Positions 22,801 to 32,568 of a DNA stretch of 64,000 nt are shown here, piece by piece. The DNA comes from Ceriagrion tenellum (lineage: Eukaryota; Arthropoda; Insecta; Odonata; Coenagrionidae): assembly GCA_963169105.1 (NCBI GenBank), contig OY720634.1, forward strand, positions 151,721,584 through 151,785,583. The letters are read 5' to 3'. The notes under the pieces were generated by a model, which worked only from the letters and a program-made list of their open reading frames with translations, was not told the DNA's origin and did not search any database. A program made the translations under genes and the position numbers. Every line of letters starts with the position of its first letter. Positions within the stretch are counted from its first letter, which is position 1.

Positions 22801-23960
22801 CGTTGTTAGCTCATCCCATGCAATTGATACTTGGAAAAAAATCTTCATTTCATCCAATTGCGCATTAAATTTAATTTCTAAACACTATTAGGTGATTGAG
22901 ATATCGATCTATACTAATGTCGAACTGTGTTTTACGATATTATCTCTAAATAGTGCTCCTAATGGCAAGACTTATCGTAAAACAATAAAATAAAATAATT
23001 AGTTATCTTTTTTCAGAAATAGGACTCGCTCCAAATAACTAAATGACAACAAAAAATGAAAAGGGATTATTGGCCATTGGTAGTATTATAAATATTAAGG
23101 AAGAGACTTCTAAAATACTAAACAACGGCAACAACAATGGTCTTTCGACCATTGGCGTACACCTTCAAAACTGAAATAACTGAAATGTGAATACACTTTT
23201 AAAAAAGCATGCTGCTTGCTGACCTGTGAATGGTAGACAACAGTAAACAAAGACCGCTCATATTTCGAGCAAAAGAAGGAAAGCAACGAGAGACTGTTGC
23301 AATATTCGAGCAAAACACAATAAAATTATCACTTCAATCCTTAAACATGAACCACGCATTAACATGAATTAGCGAAAATCAACTCAAGAAGAATCCGCCC
23401 TTTTCCAATTTGCCTTTCCCGAACAGGTTTTAATCATCAAAATATTTTCATCGGAAACAAGCACAGCCCAGGGAAATAAGCAATTTAACAACCACTTTCG
23501 AAGAACGTATTAGTGATACTACAGCATGAACAATAGGCGAGAGAAAAATGCGATCACTCCATGAGAGAACGTTCTTCATCGAATTACAGACCATCAAGAT
23601 AATAGAAGAATAGAAAATGACAGAGAACAAAAGGCGAGGAAGGTAAGGACGAGCGTCATATCCATTCTAAGACGTGGCTCTTAACACACAAAAATGATGT
23701 TCAACTAATAAGCTCTTCACAAAACACTCGGAAAAAACTCTCCACCTTAATATTTATTCGAGAGGCAACAGATAATATTCCTCAGATTCATGGCGATGAT
23801 GACATAGAATGAAGGCAGCTTGAGCGAGACATAAATAGTAAAAAAGTATAATTCGAATATAGTGAATCATACAATCACTTATGGGACCAAAACATCAGTC
23901 TTACATTTCTATGATATTCGATTTATCCATCACGGAAGAAGTACAACTGACATCAAGTGG
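22801..23960. other. AT-rich stretch without recognisable gene
   Basis: No coding signal or repeat is recognised. The right end grades into the LINE fragment that starts near 23,970, whose true 5' boundary I cannot fix. Confidence 0.35.
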
Positions 23961-23969
23961 AGAATAGCC

Positions 23970-24422
23970 CACAATAAGAAGGCGGTCACGGGAATAAAAC
24001 AATTTTGTGCTCAAAGAAGATAGGTCTACCAACCAGGAAACAGTACGAGAAAACATCCGTCTGGAGCGTAGCATTCTACGGATCGGAAGCATGGACCGTC
24101 AGAGAAAGCTGACCAGAAAAGAATAGAAGCCTTCGAAACCTGGTGCTGGATGAGGATACTGCAGATAAAAAGGACGGACAAAATAATAAATGATGAAGTT
24201 TTCAGAAATGAAGAAGAGGAAAGGACCATACGCAATACCACACAGAAAAGAGGAACCAGATGTATTGGACACACTCTGAGACACAATTGGTTTGTGAAGA
24301 ACATAAATGAAGGCAAAATAGAGGGAAAAGTCCCCAGGGGAAGACCCAGGAATAATTTCATGATTCAAATAAAGAAGAGAGTACATAGGGAAAGATACCA
24401 GGAGGTAAGGGAGCTAGCATAG
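23970..24422 (+). mobile_element. LINE reverse-transcriptase C-terminal fragment (RTE/jockey-like)
   Basis: Two overlapping frames encode the C-terminal part of a non-LTR reverse transcriptase. The first (about 24,008-24,108) has SVWSVAFYGSEAWTVRES, the second (about 24,110-24,422) has KRIEAFETWCWMRILQI, RCIGHTLRHN and the basic GKVPRGRPRNN close before the stop. This 'YGSE-W ... RIEAFE-WCW ... IGH-LRHN ... RGRPR' order is characteristic of this protein end. One frameshift joins the parts, and further upstream sequence is too decayed to read. It is a pseudogene. Confidence 0.8.
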
Positions 24423-26355
24423 ATAGGGAAGGGTGGAGGGCTGCAGTCAACCAATCTTAGGATTGAGTAAACCAATGATGAGAAATTCCATTTACTTGCC
24501 AGGACATGGAAGCCTCCTTTTTCCATTGGATTTGGTAAAACTGTGAGCTCCACAGAAAAATATTCGAAATACGAAGTTCTGACGGTTTCAGAGGAGTAAC
24601 AATGTTTAGTGTATATGGTTCTTTAGCTATCTGAAAAAAATAATTACTCACCGTAGACCTTAATATACGTTCAAAAAACATCTTCCATTGTGAAGACGAT
24701 TATCAGCGCAGCATATTTGGAACCGGAGCAATGGTTACGAATGGAAAATTTCATCCAGGTCTATTATGACTTAAAATTAATAAATTGATCATTATGAGCA
24801 AATTTCAGTGGCATTCATTCACTTGGGGTATTGTGTACCCCATCCTCTCCATGTGCGCTCAACGGCTTTAACATAATATTTGAATTTGGCATTTAACATT
24901 CATTCTTCTAATTAGGGCCCAACTCTTTTCATCCCGGCACGAATTCTTTTAACTAGGGTGTTGCAAATCGCCATCGACGTAGAATTTTGCACATTGCTAG
25001 AAACCTTCGTACAGCATCTGTTAAAACTTAATACAGTCCTGGGGCTCAAGAGTTTCCGATTTGATCTAAGTCCCCAAATAACTGATTCCTCTCTTGTCTC
25101 AGAATGTAAGAAGCAATCAAGTGTTTACAAAAATTGAACAGTATTGTATTACTTTTACTGTTTAAAAACTAAACCATTTCAGTATAAGAGCTTTAAGCGA
25201 CAAATGGACGTCGTTCACACTCTTAAAACGAATTAAGATTGAAAATGGAAAGAAAGATACTCTTCTGTTAACTACTGCCACTTTGTTATTTCTTGATCTT
25301 AACTCTCCCAGTGAGAGTCAAATGGCTATTCTGCCGGTTTATACTACTTTATATCATTCATGCTTCTTACGACTTGTGGAAATTTAAAATGTAATTCAAA
25401 TATTTCCTCGAATACAGCAGAAAAATCACTCGAACGATCTTAATCGATAAATTCACGAAAAAATCATTTTAACTGATTAGGAATGTTGAATATAAGAATA
25501 TCTAAAATAATTTCATTCGCTAGATCAAAAAATCTTCCAGTGGCAGCAACAACGCTGGGAACGCGAGCAAATGCACGGCCAATAGCGTTTCACAACGAAT
25601 CCTTCCGACGCACCGGACGGACGCAAATCTTCCGGAAAAGTGCTTTAAGCCGTCCTTCGATCAGAATCCAATCAGCACACGGCGATCACTTTCCCATGCA
25701 TCAGACAAAATTCAAGTATCGTTCTTGGCCACTGGTGATCTACTACTGGATGCGACCGCTCCAACTCGCCGAATAGATGGCGCGCGAAACAATGTTCTGG
25801 ACCGCTTACTGGTCAGAGCGGGATTCCACTAGCAGCGGGAATCCGCTAGTAAGCTGGGGAAAACTTGCAGTCCACTCACAAACGACTAGATTTCGAAAGC
25901 CTTTAAAGGCGTTACTTGGGGGAGATGTTCGATCTCCATTGTGGTAAGAGAAAAACTCTGACGTCAATTTACATACACATTTAATCCACACCGACCATGA
26001 TTTCAACACGCAGTGTCATAATCAAGGCACTGATAGTCGGAATTACCTTCTCTCGAAAAAGACCAGAGGGCCAGAGAGGGAAAAGGGGGTAGGAGAGGGG
26101 GAGTTATTCGAGGCAAAGTGTAGCAGAATTTCAGGGGATGGGGAGGGGAGGAAGATGATGAAAGGAAGGAAAGAACCGGTAGAAGGTCATGTTACACAAA
26201 TAAAATACAATGAACGCATTGCTGTCTTCACAGAAGAGGATTGTCCGAACGGTAGCGTATAAAAATCCCTTCCACCCCTCCACACCATCTCTCATTTTCC
26301 TTAACCACTTCGCTATTTGTACTTCTCCGAACTATAAAATACGTAATCAATTATA
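24423..26355. other. Stretch without recognisable gene
   Basis: No coding or RNA gene is recognised. A purine-rich segment with G-runs lies at about 26,060-26,170. Confidence 0.35.
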
Positions 26356-26359
26356 ACTT

Positions 26360-26740
26360 TCTCGGCAAATATACAATATAGATAACAAAAGGATTCTTTA
26401 ATATTTAATCATTCATGTATTTCACTCACAGCCATTGTTGTGCCAAATATATTGTCATCCTCTAGGCTTTGCAGCACGAAACAAAGAGACATACAGCGAG
26501 GCATTTATACAAATATTAGAACAAAAGTTGAGGAATCGAAAATTTACATTATATTGAGCATTATATTAAAAAACAACAAAGTAAACAACAACATAAAGCA
26601 GTAAAGAAATGTCTCTTTGTTTCGTGTTGCAATGCCCCGAGGATGCTAATATATTTGGTGAAACATTGGCTGTGAGTGAAATACATGAATGGCAAAATAT
26701 TCAAGAATCTTGGTGTTATCTACATCAAATAAGTCCTAAT
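26360..26740. repeat. Inverted repeat, arms about 130 bp, loop about 115 bp
   Basis: The left arm (about 26,360-26,492) is the reverse complement of the right arm (about 26,608-26,740). The inner 85 bp are about 85-90% identical (GTCTCTTTGTTTCGTG, ATATATTTGG and GGCTGTGAGTGAAATACATG are shared), while the outer parts are weaker. The right arm is also the start of the open frame at 26,609. A transcript across both would form a long hairpin. Confidence 0.8.
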
Positions 26741-26959
26741 GATGCTGGCCTACTACTGAGGAATGCACTCGTGAAAAATTCATTAAGGCTTCCAAAGCTA
26801 AAGATTTCATTAAACCGAAAGTTTCTTTGCAGGTCTAAAATTTTCAATTTCCTTCCGGCTAATCTTCAAAAAGAAAAAAACCGTGGAAAATCTCTAAAAG
26901 AAATAAAAAATTGGTTATGTAGTGCCAAGGTTGCTGAAGCTGCACTTTTCATGAAGTAA
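26609..26959 (+). CDS. Small open frame of unknown function, possibly LINE C-terminus
   Basis: This 116-residue frame begins with MSLCFVLQCPEDANIFGETL and ends at a clear stop. I do not recognise it as a host protein. The last third (LRLPKLKISLNRKFLCRSKI, then NFLPANLQ) loosely resembles the closing segment of non-LTR retrotransposon proteins, where a basic stretch leads to a W/F-N-x-LP motif. Its first 130 bases are duplicated in inverted orientation just upstream. There is no signal peptide or clear membrane segment. It may be a decayed LINE end rather than a gene. Confidence 0.25.
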   Translation: MSLCFVLQCPEDANIFGETLAVSEIHEWQNIQESWCYLHQISPNDAGLLLRNALVKNSLRLPKLKISLNRKFLCRSKIFNFLPANLQKEKNRGKSLKEIKNWLCSAKVAEAALFMK

Positions 26960-27849
26960 AAATTATATATTAAACATATTGCAATACCAATTATTCATTG
27001 TAATTATATTTTTAGACGAAAAATATTTTACGTACGTCTGTTTATGCTTCCATGCAAAAGAATACGTATATTGTGCGGATAGGAATTTGTAGAAAAATTA
27101 AAAAAACCTAAACTTTTAATGGCTGACTACAATATCATGTCTTATTCAAGCGATTCTTTTGATGCTCTTTTTCTCACTCTAAATTCGAATATACGTATCT
27201 GCAAGAGTCTACAATATGAAGGATCTTTTATGTCTACAGTTAAATTTCTGGGTATGAATCACGTAAACTCCGGCAAAGAACAGCCTTATGGGCTTTCAAA
27301 ATGTTGATTTTTTTGGTGATTATTCTTATAAAAATTATGATAATATACTCTATTTTCAGAGTAAGCACATCACCATTGCTGAGATGGAGCCCAGATTGCG
27401 GCCGGCCATAGTCAAGTACGAAATATAACATAGGTAAACCACTGAGTAGAGTTTCAGAATAGAAAGTAACAAAATTCTTCACTTTATAGAAGAAATCAGC
27501 CACAAGAGTGACAAAGTGAGAAAGCGTAGCAATAGGCAGAGGAATTCAAGGTATTTAACTGGATCATTATCGAATTTGATCATCAAAGCAATTCATGATT
27601 TTAAGTACTCCATTTTACTTATTCAAGAGTAAGCATCCAAATGTATTTCTACTACATGCTCATCTGAATACATTGCCATTCCTTGCTTCGTTGGTTGTAG
27701 AGCAAAGCCAGTACATCAGATATTTGACTGATGAGGTTGTTTCGACAGAAAACCTAAGTCGTGGAAAATGAAATCAGATAGATACCACCCGCACCAGACC
27801 ACCAAATGAAGTGGTGCACAAATGAGGCATTGAGTTATTTATATTACCA
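26960..27849. other. AT-rich stretch without recognisable gene
   Basis: I see no supported gene or repeat. Small frames at 27,119-27,307 and on the minus strand at 27,240-27,503 have no domain resemblance. Confidence 0.35.
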
Positions 27850-28335
27850 GAGAACCCTAATGCAAAGCATAGCCTAAAATCTCGAGAGAGATTTCTGCTT
27901 TGCAAATACATATTTTTACACTTTTAAAATTTTTCATATTTTATTAATTTAATAATTCAAGCGTTGTGATTTTTTATTAATTACTAAATGTTAATTTCTC
28001 GATGAAGGTTATTTTGTAATGGTGGCCGGAGGGCGGTTTTCGCAGGCCCAGCATTTGTCCTAGTTTTCCGCCTTCCATTGGGAAAACCCCACGCCTAAAT
28101 CATACCACAGGGTAAATATCCAAAATATGCCATAGGGCCCATTCAAACTGAATACGCCCAGAAGAGGCCAAGTCCCAAAGCTTTCGGGGTCCGCTTTTAC
28201 CGTCGTTGTTTCCTTATTTTGATGCTGTTGTTTTCTCTTTCCTTTATTGTATTGTAGTTTTATGCGGAAATAGGTGAACATATTTTGAATTGAACTGAAT
28301 TGCGGTCGAGATTCGGCCGCTAGCACGTGGATGTT
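27850..28335 (+). repeat. Dispersed repeat family R, copy 1 (retroelement 3' region?)
   Basis: It aligns with 46,110-46,495. Shared blocks: 'tgcaaagcata', 'atggtggcc.ga.ggcg.ttttcg', 'ggtaaatatccaaaatatgcca', 'cccagaagaggccaag' and 'gtattgta/tgtt'. The R copies end in A-rich sequence, and copy 2 has AATAAA, so they may be 3' ends of a LINE or other polyadenylated element. The right side abuts MITE T copy 2 at about 28,338. Confidence 0.65.
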
Positions 28336-28337
28336 CA

Positions 28338-29207
28338 GGAAGTTTGAGCGAGATAGAACCCTAAGAATATTGGAGACCATATTCGGATTATACGATTTTA
28401 TTTAACCCCTATAGTGCCAGCCTCCAAGAGTGAGTCCGTGCGAAAAATGCAAAGCCATTTTTGATCACAGTTCACCTCTTTAGTATAAAATTTATTTTTA
28501 AAACTTTAATTACATTAGAAGGCCTAATTTTTTTGTCATTTTCTCAAACTCACGGGGCATGTTATACGATTTAATTATGCTGTTTCTATTGATTTTACCT
28601 AAGGAACCAAAAATTTTATTGACATTATTTCATAAAAAATGCTGCCGATATATCGGCATGTGGCATTTCCCGCACGTATCACAAGGGCCGATAGATCGGC
28701 CCTCAGACACTCTAAAGGTTAAGCAGCCATAGGTAGTATGAAGTTACTGCATGATTAATAGTGTAGTTAGATAGTTTTATATGACTGAAATTCTAAGTAA
28801 TTAAATAATAATATCTACAGAAGTGTATCAACTTGCCTCATTGTTTCGCGCGGTATGTTTAAAGTTCCTTCAAGGCGGAAGGTTTTTTGTGATCATGAAA
28901 ATATTACTGCGGTGATTACATGATTTCTTTTTAAAAATAGTTGAGAAAACATACAAACTGCACACTATTAATTTTTTTAGGAGATCTAGGTTAGAAATTC
29001 CTCATTCTTTAAATTATGACTCTCTGAAGTGCGTACACGCACCATTCTCCACATAAAATGACTCGTATTTTTCGTCAAAAATCACGAAAAGTAACTCGGT
29101 AAAGGGCTCATATTTTGGTATCTATCGAAGGAGACACTTTTCTGTAAAATTAGTCGAAATTCATTGATTTCTAGATGAAGCGATATTTCGCTCAAATTAC
29201 CTAAAGT
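28338..29207 (+). mobile_element. MITE family T, copy 2, split by a piggyBac-type MITE
   Basis: The left part (28,338-28,401) matches the start of the 44.25 kb copy ('gagcgagata', 'ccctaa/gt', 'gagaccatattcg'), and the right part (28,723-29,207) matches the rest, including 'ttcgcgcggt', 'ggaaggttttttgtgat', 'catacaaactgcac' and 'tgatttctag'. The right end CGCTCAAATTACCTAAAG is the inverted form of the left AGG(T)AGTTTGAGCG. The intervening 28,402-28,722 is a later insertion. Confidence 0.75.
28402..28722. mobile_element. piggyBac-type MITE with TTAA target duplication
   Basis: TTAA lies at both edges (28,402-28,405 and 28,719-28,722). The terminal inverted repeats are CCCCTATAGTGCCAGC at the left and, in reverse complement, CCTTTAGAGTGTCTGA at the right; TTAA targets and CCY ends are hallmarks of the piggyBac superfamily. 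Near the right end are the palindromes GCCGATATATCGGC and GGGCCGATAGATCGGCCC. With a core of about 313 bp and no coding frame, it is non-autonomous. It sits inside a family T MITE, giving the order of insertion. Confidence 0.8.
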
Positions 29208-29908
29208 TCTAGCGAGCGGAGCGAGGTGGCGCATGTGTGTTAGCGGAAAAGATTTTCACGCTTAGGTACATACACCCCTATCCAACCATCACTACACAGT
29301 ACTTATCACCCTGTGACGCTGAAAATTCTTTCGAGAGTCAAGAGCGCTCGCTTTTATTACAACGTTTGCGTACCCTAGATATACAATACAGAGTCCTTCT
29401 CGCGCTCTTCCACGTACAAGGAGGTCGGGGTGAAAATTATCTCACCGACGTCCTAACTGGGAGGCTGGCTCATCACGTTTAACTACTCGTTTAGTCACTC
29501 GTTTGACTTGACCTTTAAATGCTCCACGCGTGATTATCCAGTTTAAGTCCATGAAATCCCTTTCGAAAGGATATTATCGCCTGGTTATGCAAGAAATTTC
29601 CAATGCTGAAAAGGTACAAAAATACACAATACTCAGACAAATTGAAGAAAATAAGAATAAAAAAATAAAACACTAAAATCCTAGAGCCATCTATTGATAA
29701 ATACACTCTTTCAATAGCTTGAGTACAAACATGTTTTCGCAAAAATCCAATATTACGTTAGGCGTAGAGTAAATCATTCAGTCAGTCAGGACATACCGCT
29801 GCTGTATGCATTTGCTCACATATAGAAAACTTTAAGGTTTCAAAACGACAATACAACAATATATACCGCAACCAGGTAATATAGATAGAGTGAAAAAGAT
29901 GTCACAGC
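29208..29908. other. Stretch without recognisable gene
   Basis: No gene or known repeat is seen. The 81-residue frame at 29,237-29,482 has no recognisable domain. Confidence 0.35.
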
Positions 29909-30572
29909 ACGACGAAGCTGAGCAGAGAAATCATCATTTGGATTGATTATCATCGCTAACGAGCGGAGAGTGGCAACGCTTGAAAATTAATTCCGTAATA
30001 CCATCGCCAGTTCAAAGTAAGAAAATGGCATTGTTATGTCCGTAGTGAAACTGAAACCTCGTCAGGATTGCTTCAAAGCTAATGTGAAGTGATTAAAAAC
30101 ACGCGTGGTGTACACTTAGTCAAAAAGATTTCAATGATGTGTAACTAACAAAAGAAAGGAAAACACAAAAAAGAGAGGAAACTTATGCGAGTTTTATCTT
30201 TCGGCTGCATGGCACAACCCGCATTATTCAGAGTACTAGAAGGCTATCTTAACAAGGCGGTTTTGTTGTTTTGAAATATTAAAATCGTATGAGTTTCCTC
30301 TCTTTTTTGTGTTTTCATTTGGCTTTGTTAGTGACACACGTGACATCTTTTTGACTAACAATGAGTGTACACCACGCGTATTTTTTCATCATTTCGCATT
30401 AGCTTTCAAGCACTCTTGACGAGATTTCAGTTTCACTACGGACATAACAATGCCATGTTCTTACTTTGAACTGGCGATGGTATTACGGAAATAATTTTCA
30501 AGCGTTGCCACTCATCGCTCGTTAGCGATGATAATCAATCCAAATGATGATTTCCCTGCTCAGCTTCGTCGA
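29909..30572. repeat. Large foldback: 290-bp inverted arms, 82-bp loop
   Basis: The left arm (29,909-30,197) and right arm (30,280-30,572) are reverse complements over their whole length at about 90% by eye. Shared blocks include GACGAAGCTGAGCAG, AAATCATCATTTGGATTGAT, GTTATGTCCGTAGTGAAACT, CGCGTGGTGTACACT and ACACAAAAAAGAGAGGAAAC. There is no frame of note in either arm. It is a foldback-type element or a head-to-head pair of one unknown repeat; RNA from it would form a long near-perfect hairpin. Confidence 0.9.
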
Positions 30573-31826
30573 CAGAATTTGTCGCACTCAGTTACTTCAA
30601 TTCGACAAATTTAGCAGATCTCAAAACCAAGATAGAGCAGTAAAACTGCTTTCGCAAAGATAATTCAGTGATTCGCCTTCAAATCTTAAGACTGTAGTCG
30701 GCTATCTCAAGAGAAGTGTAAGGAATGAAACGAGATTATATCTCACGAGCTCTAGATAAGACTTCCATTCAAGCACTCAAGTTATGATTCAGTTGGCACA
30801 GCTGATTCTTGCATACAATTTTCCAGGGAGAATGTCATAATGTGCTTCACGGTAGTAAAACACTGATGTCACCTGAGGACTTCAAGCCATCAGACTTGGA
30901 GATGTATTCGCTGCCTTCGAGCATTCCATTTTTTTCAATGGGAGGGAGTGGCCGCTGGAATTAAAATATCATTAAGGAAGGAAAAGTTCTCTTGCAACAG
31001 CGGTGTGGAATCTGAAAATATATTAGTTATTACGTGTACCTCCTATAATTGGTTTTTAATCTGAGATTCATTTTAAAGGCACCAAGAAAAAACGCAATAT
31101 TTCACTCAGAGGAAAATTATACGCCGGCGTTGGGAAGCTTGATTTTCTTACTCTTAATGGCGACGGAAAATGAGGTTCGTATTTAAGATGAGTTTTTTCA
31201 ATAGCTAGATTCTCAGTTTTCGATTTAGTTGACTTATTCTAGTGTTTTTCAAATAAAAATGTACTGGAAAGTCCTTAAGAACCTGCAAAATGCCTCGTAA
31301 GAAATTAAAACACCATATTACTTCGCTGAGAAGAATCTATTTGGAGCCATCGTCCCGATGAAAAAATCGATTACAAACAACACTCATACGCATCTCAGAC
31401 GATTACTCATGATTAATACCATCCTCCTCCCCTGCCCATTATCCCTCCCGTCAACAAGTAGTACAGTTACATGCAAACTGTACCAGAGTGTAGCACCTCT
31501 ACATTTGAAGCACAATTTCACACTTCAAGAAAGAAAATCCAGCTGAGTGAAATCTGATTAAGTCAGATTAGCGTATATTAAAGGATAATGATGCAAAATC
31601 CTCCGCAAAATAAATGTATCGCAGAGGTATAGACGAAAACCTCAAATGTTATAAATTTCACATCCAAGTCCAAAGGCGCAGATGATAGAATAATGCCAGC
31701 AAGGGTTTAACCAAAAATAGTAATAAACGACAATTTAAACGAAATTCTTCTTACGATTTCCCGAGATATTCTAATAACATTCCTCCAAGGTCAACAACGT
31801 GGTCATTTTGTTGAGAATTTATCAAA
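30573..31826. other. Stretch without recognisable gene, left flank of the BEL/Pao element
   Basis: No gene, RNA or repeat is recognised. The BEL/Pao element is inserted at the right end of this stretch. Confidence 0.4.
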
Positions 31827-31831
31827 CGCTC
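31827..31831 (+). repeat. Target-site duplication, left copy (CGCTC)
   Basis: These five bases directly precede the LTR and are repeated exactly at 38,385-38,389. A 5-bp duplication is normal for BEL/Pao integrases. Confidence 0.9.
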
Positions 31832-32297
31832 TGTCGCGTCACGGGGCCGTTGTGTCCCGCCCGAAATGCAATTCATGCAGGGCCGGAACTTAGCCTTACG
31901 TTTACAACGAAAAATAATAAAAGAAAAAAAAAATGAGGGACTGGAAACCAAATCTTAAATAAAATGAAAAGGAAGAAATGAAGGGGGTGGAGAAGAAAAT
32001 AAGGAAGGGATTCCCGCCTTACCTTGGCTTCCGCCGAACTCTGCACCCCATGCGTCCGTCGACGACTTGTTCCTCGCCAGAACTTCGGCGAGATAATTAT
32101 ACCTTCCTCTTCGCCTTGACACAGGCGAACGAATGCCTTCCTGTTAGGCATGCACTCTTCTTCCTTGGCTTCTAGAGCCCTCTATATGCGAAGAGTTGCA
32201 AAAAAAACAAAAAACCAAGGCAGGCGGGAAAAAGGAAGAAAGGAGGGAAATTCAACTTAAAAGAAAAGAAAAACATAAGGCTGTTCCGGCCCGAACA
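31832..32297 (-). repeat. 3' LTR of the BEL/Pao element
   Basis: It begins TGTCGCG and ends GAACA on the plus strand (TGTTC...CGACA on the element strand), with the usual TG...CA ends. It is the same length as, and appears identical to, the LTR at 37,919-38,384. Open frames within it are mirrored exactly in the other LTR and are not genes. Confidence 0.97.
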
Positions 32298-32312
32298 TAC
32301 CGCCCACCTGAA
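32298..32312 (-). other. Polypurine tract of the BEL/Pao element
   Basis: On the element strand the bases just before the 3' LTR read CAGGTGGGCGGTA. A purine-rich run touching the 3' LTR is where plus-strand synthesis starts. It is short and contains a C and a T, so the exact primer is uncertain. Confidence 0.55.
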
Positions 32313-32568
32313 TTTAAAAAAAATTCATCTCCTTATAAAGAAAACTGAAATAAGCTGTATTCTAAGTCCTATCCTAAGAGTTTGGTTTGGGATGCTATAG
32401 CTTCACTTCCAGAGGCCCATCTGGAAGACTTACTACAGGATACAGGTTAGGCCTTGGATAGGGAATTAGAAGGAATAAGAATGTTAAAACCGAAACTAAC
32501 GCGCAGCTAGCGAAAAAAAAAAAAAAAAAAAAATCTTACACCCGATCTATCACAAATATAAACAAAAT

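Noticed and set aside
27728..27765. CTGATGAGGTT...AACC segment as a further hammerhead motif
   Set aside because: The stem is not followed by GAAA, so the core is incomplete.
31873..32151. 92- and 65-residue frames inside the LTR
   Set aside because: Identical frames occur in the other LTR; they lie in regulatory sequence and resemble no protein.
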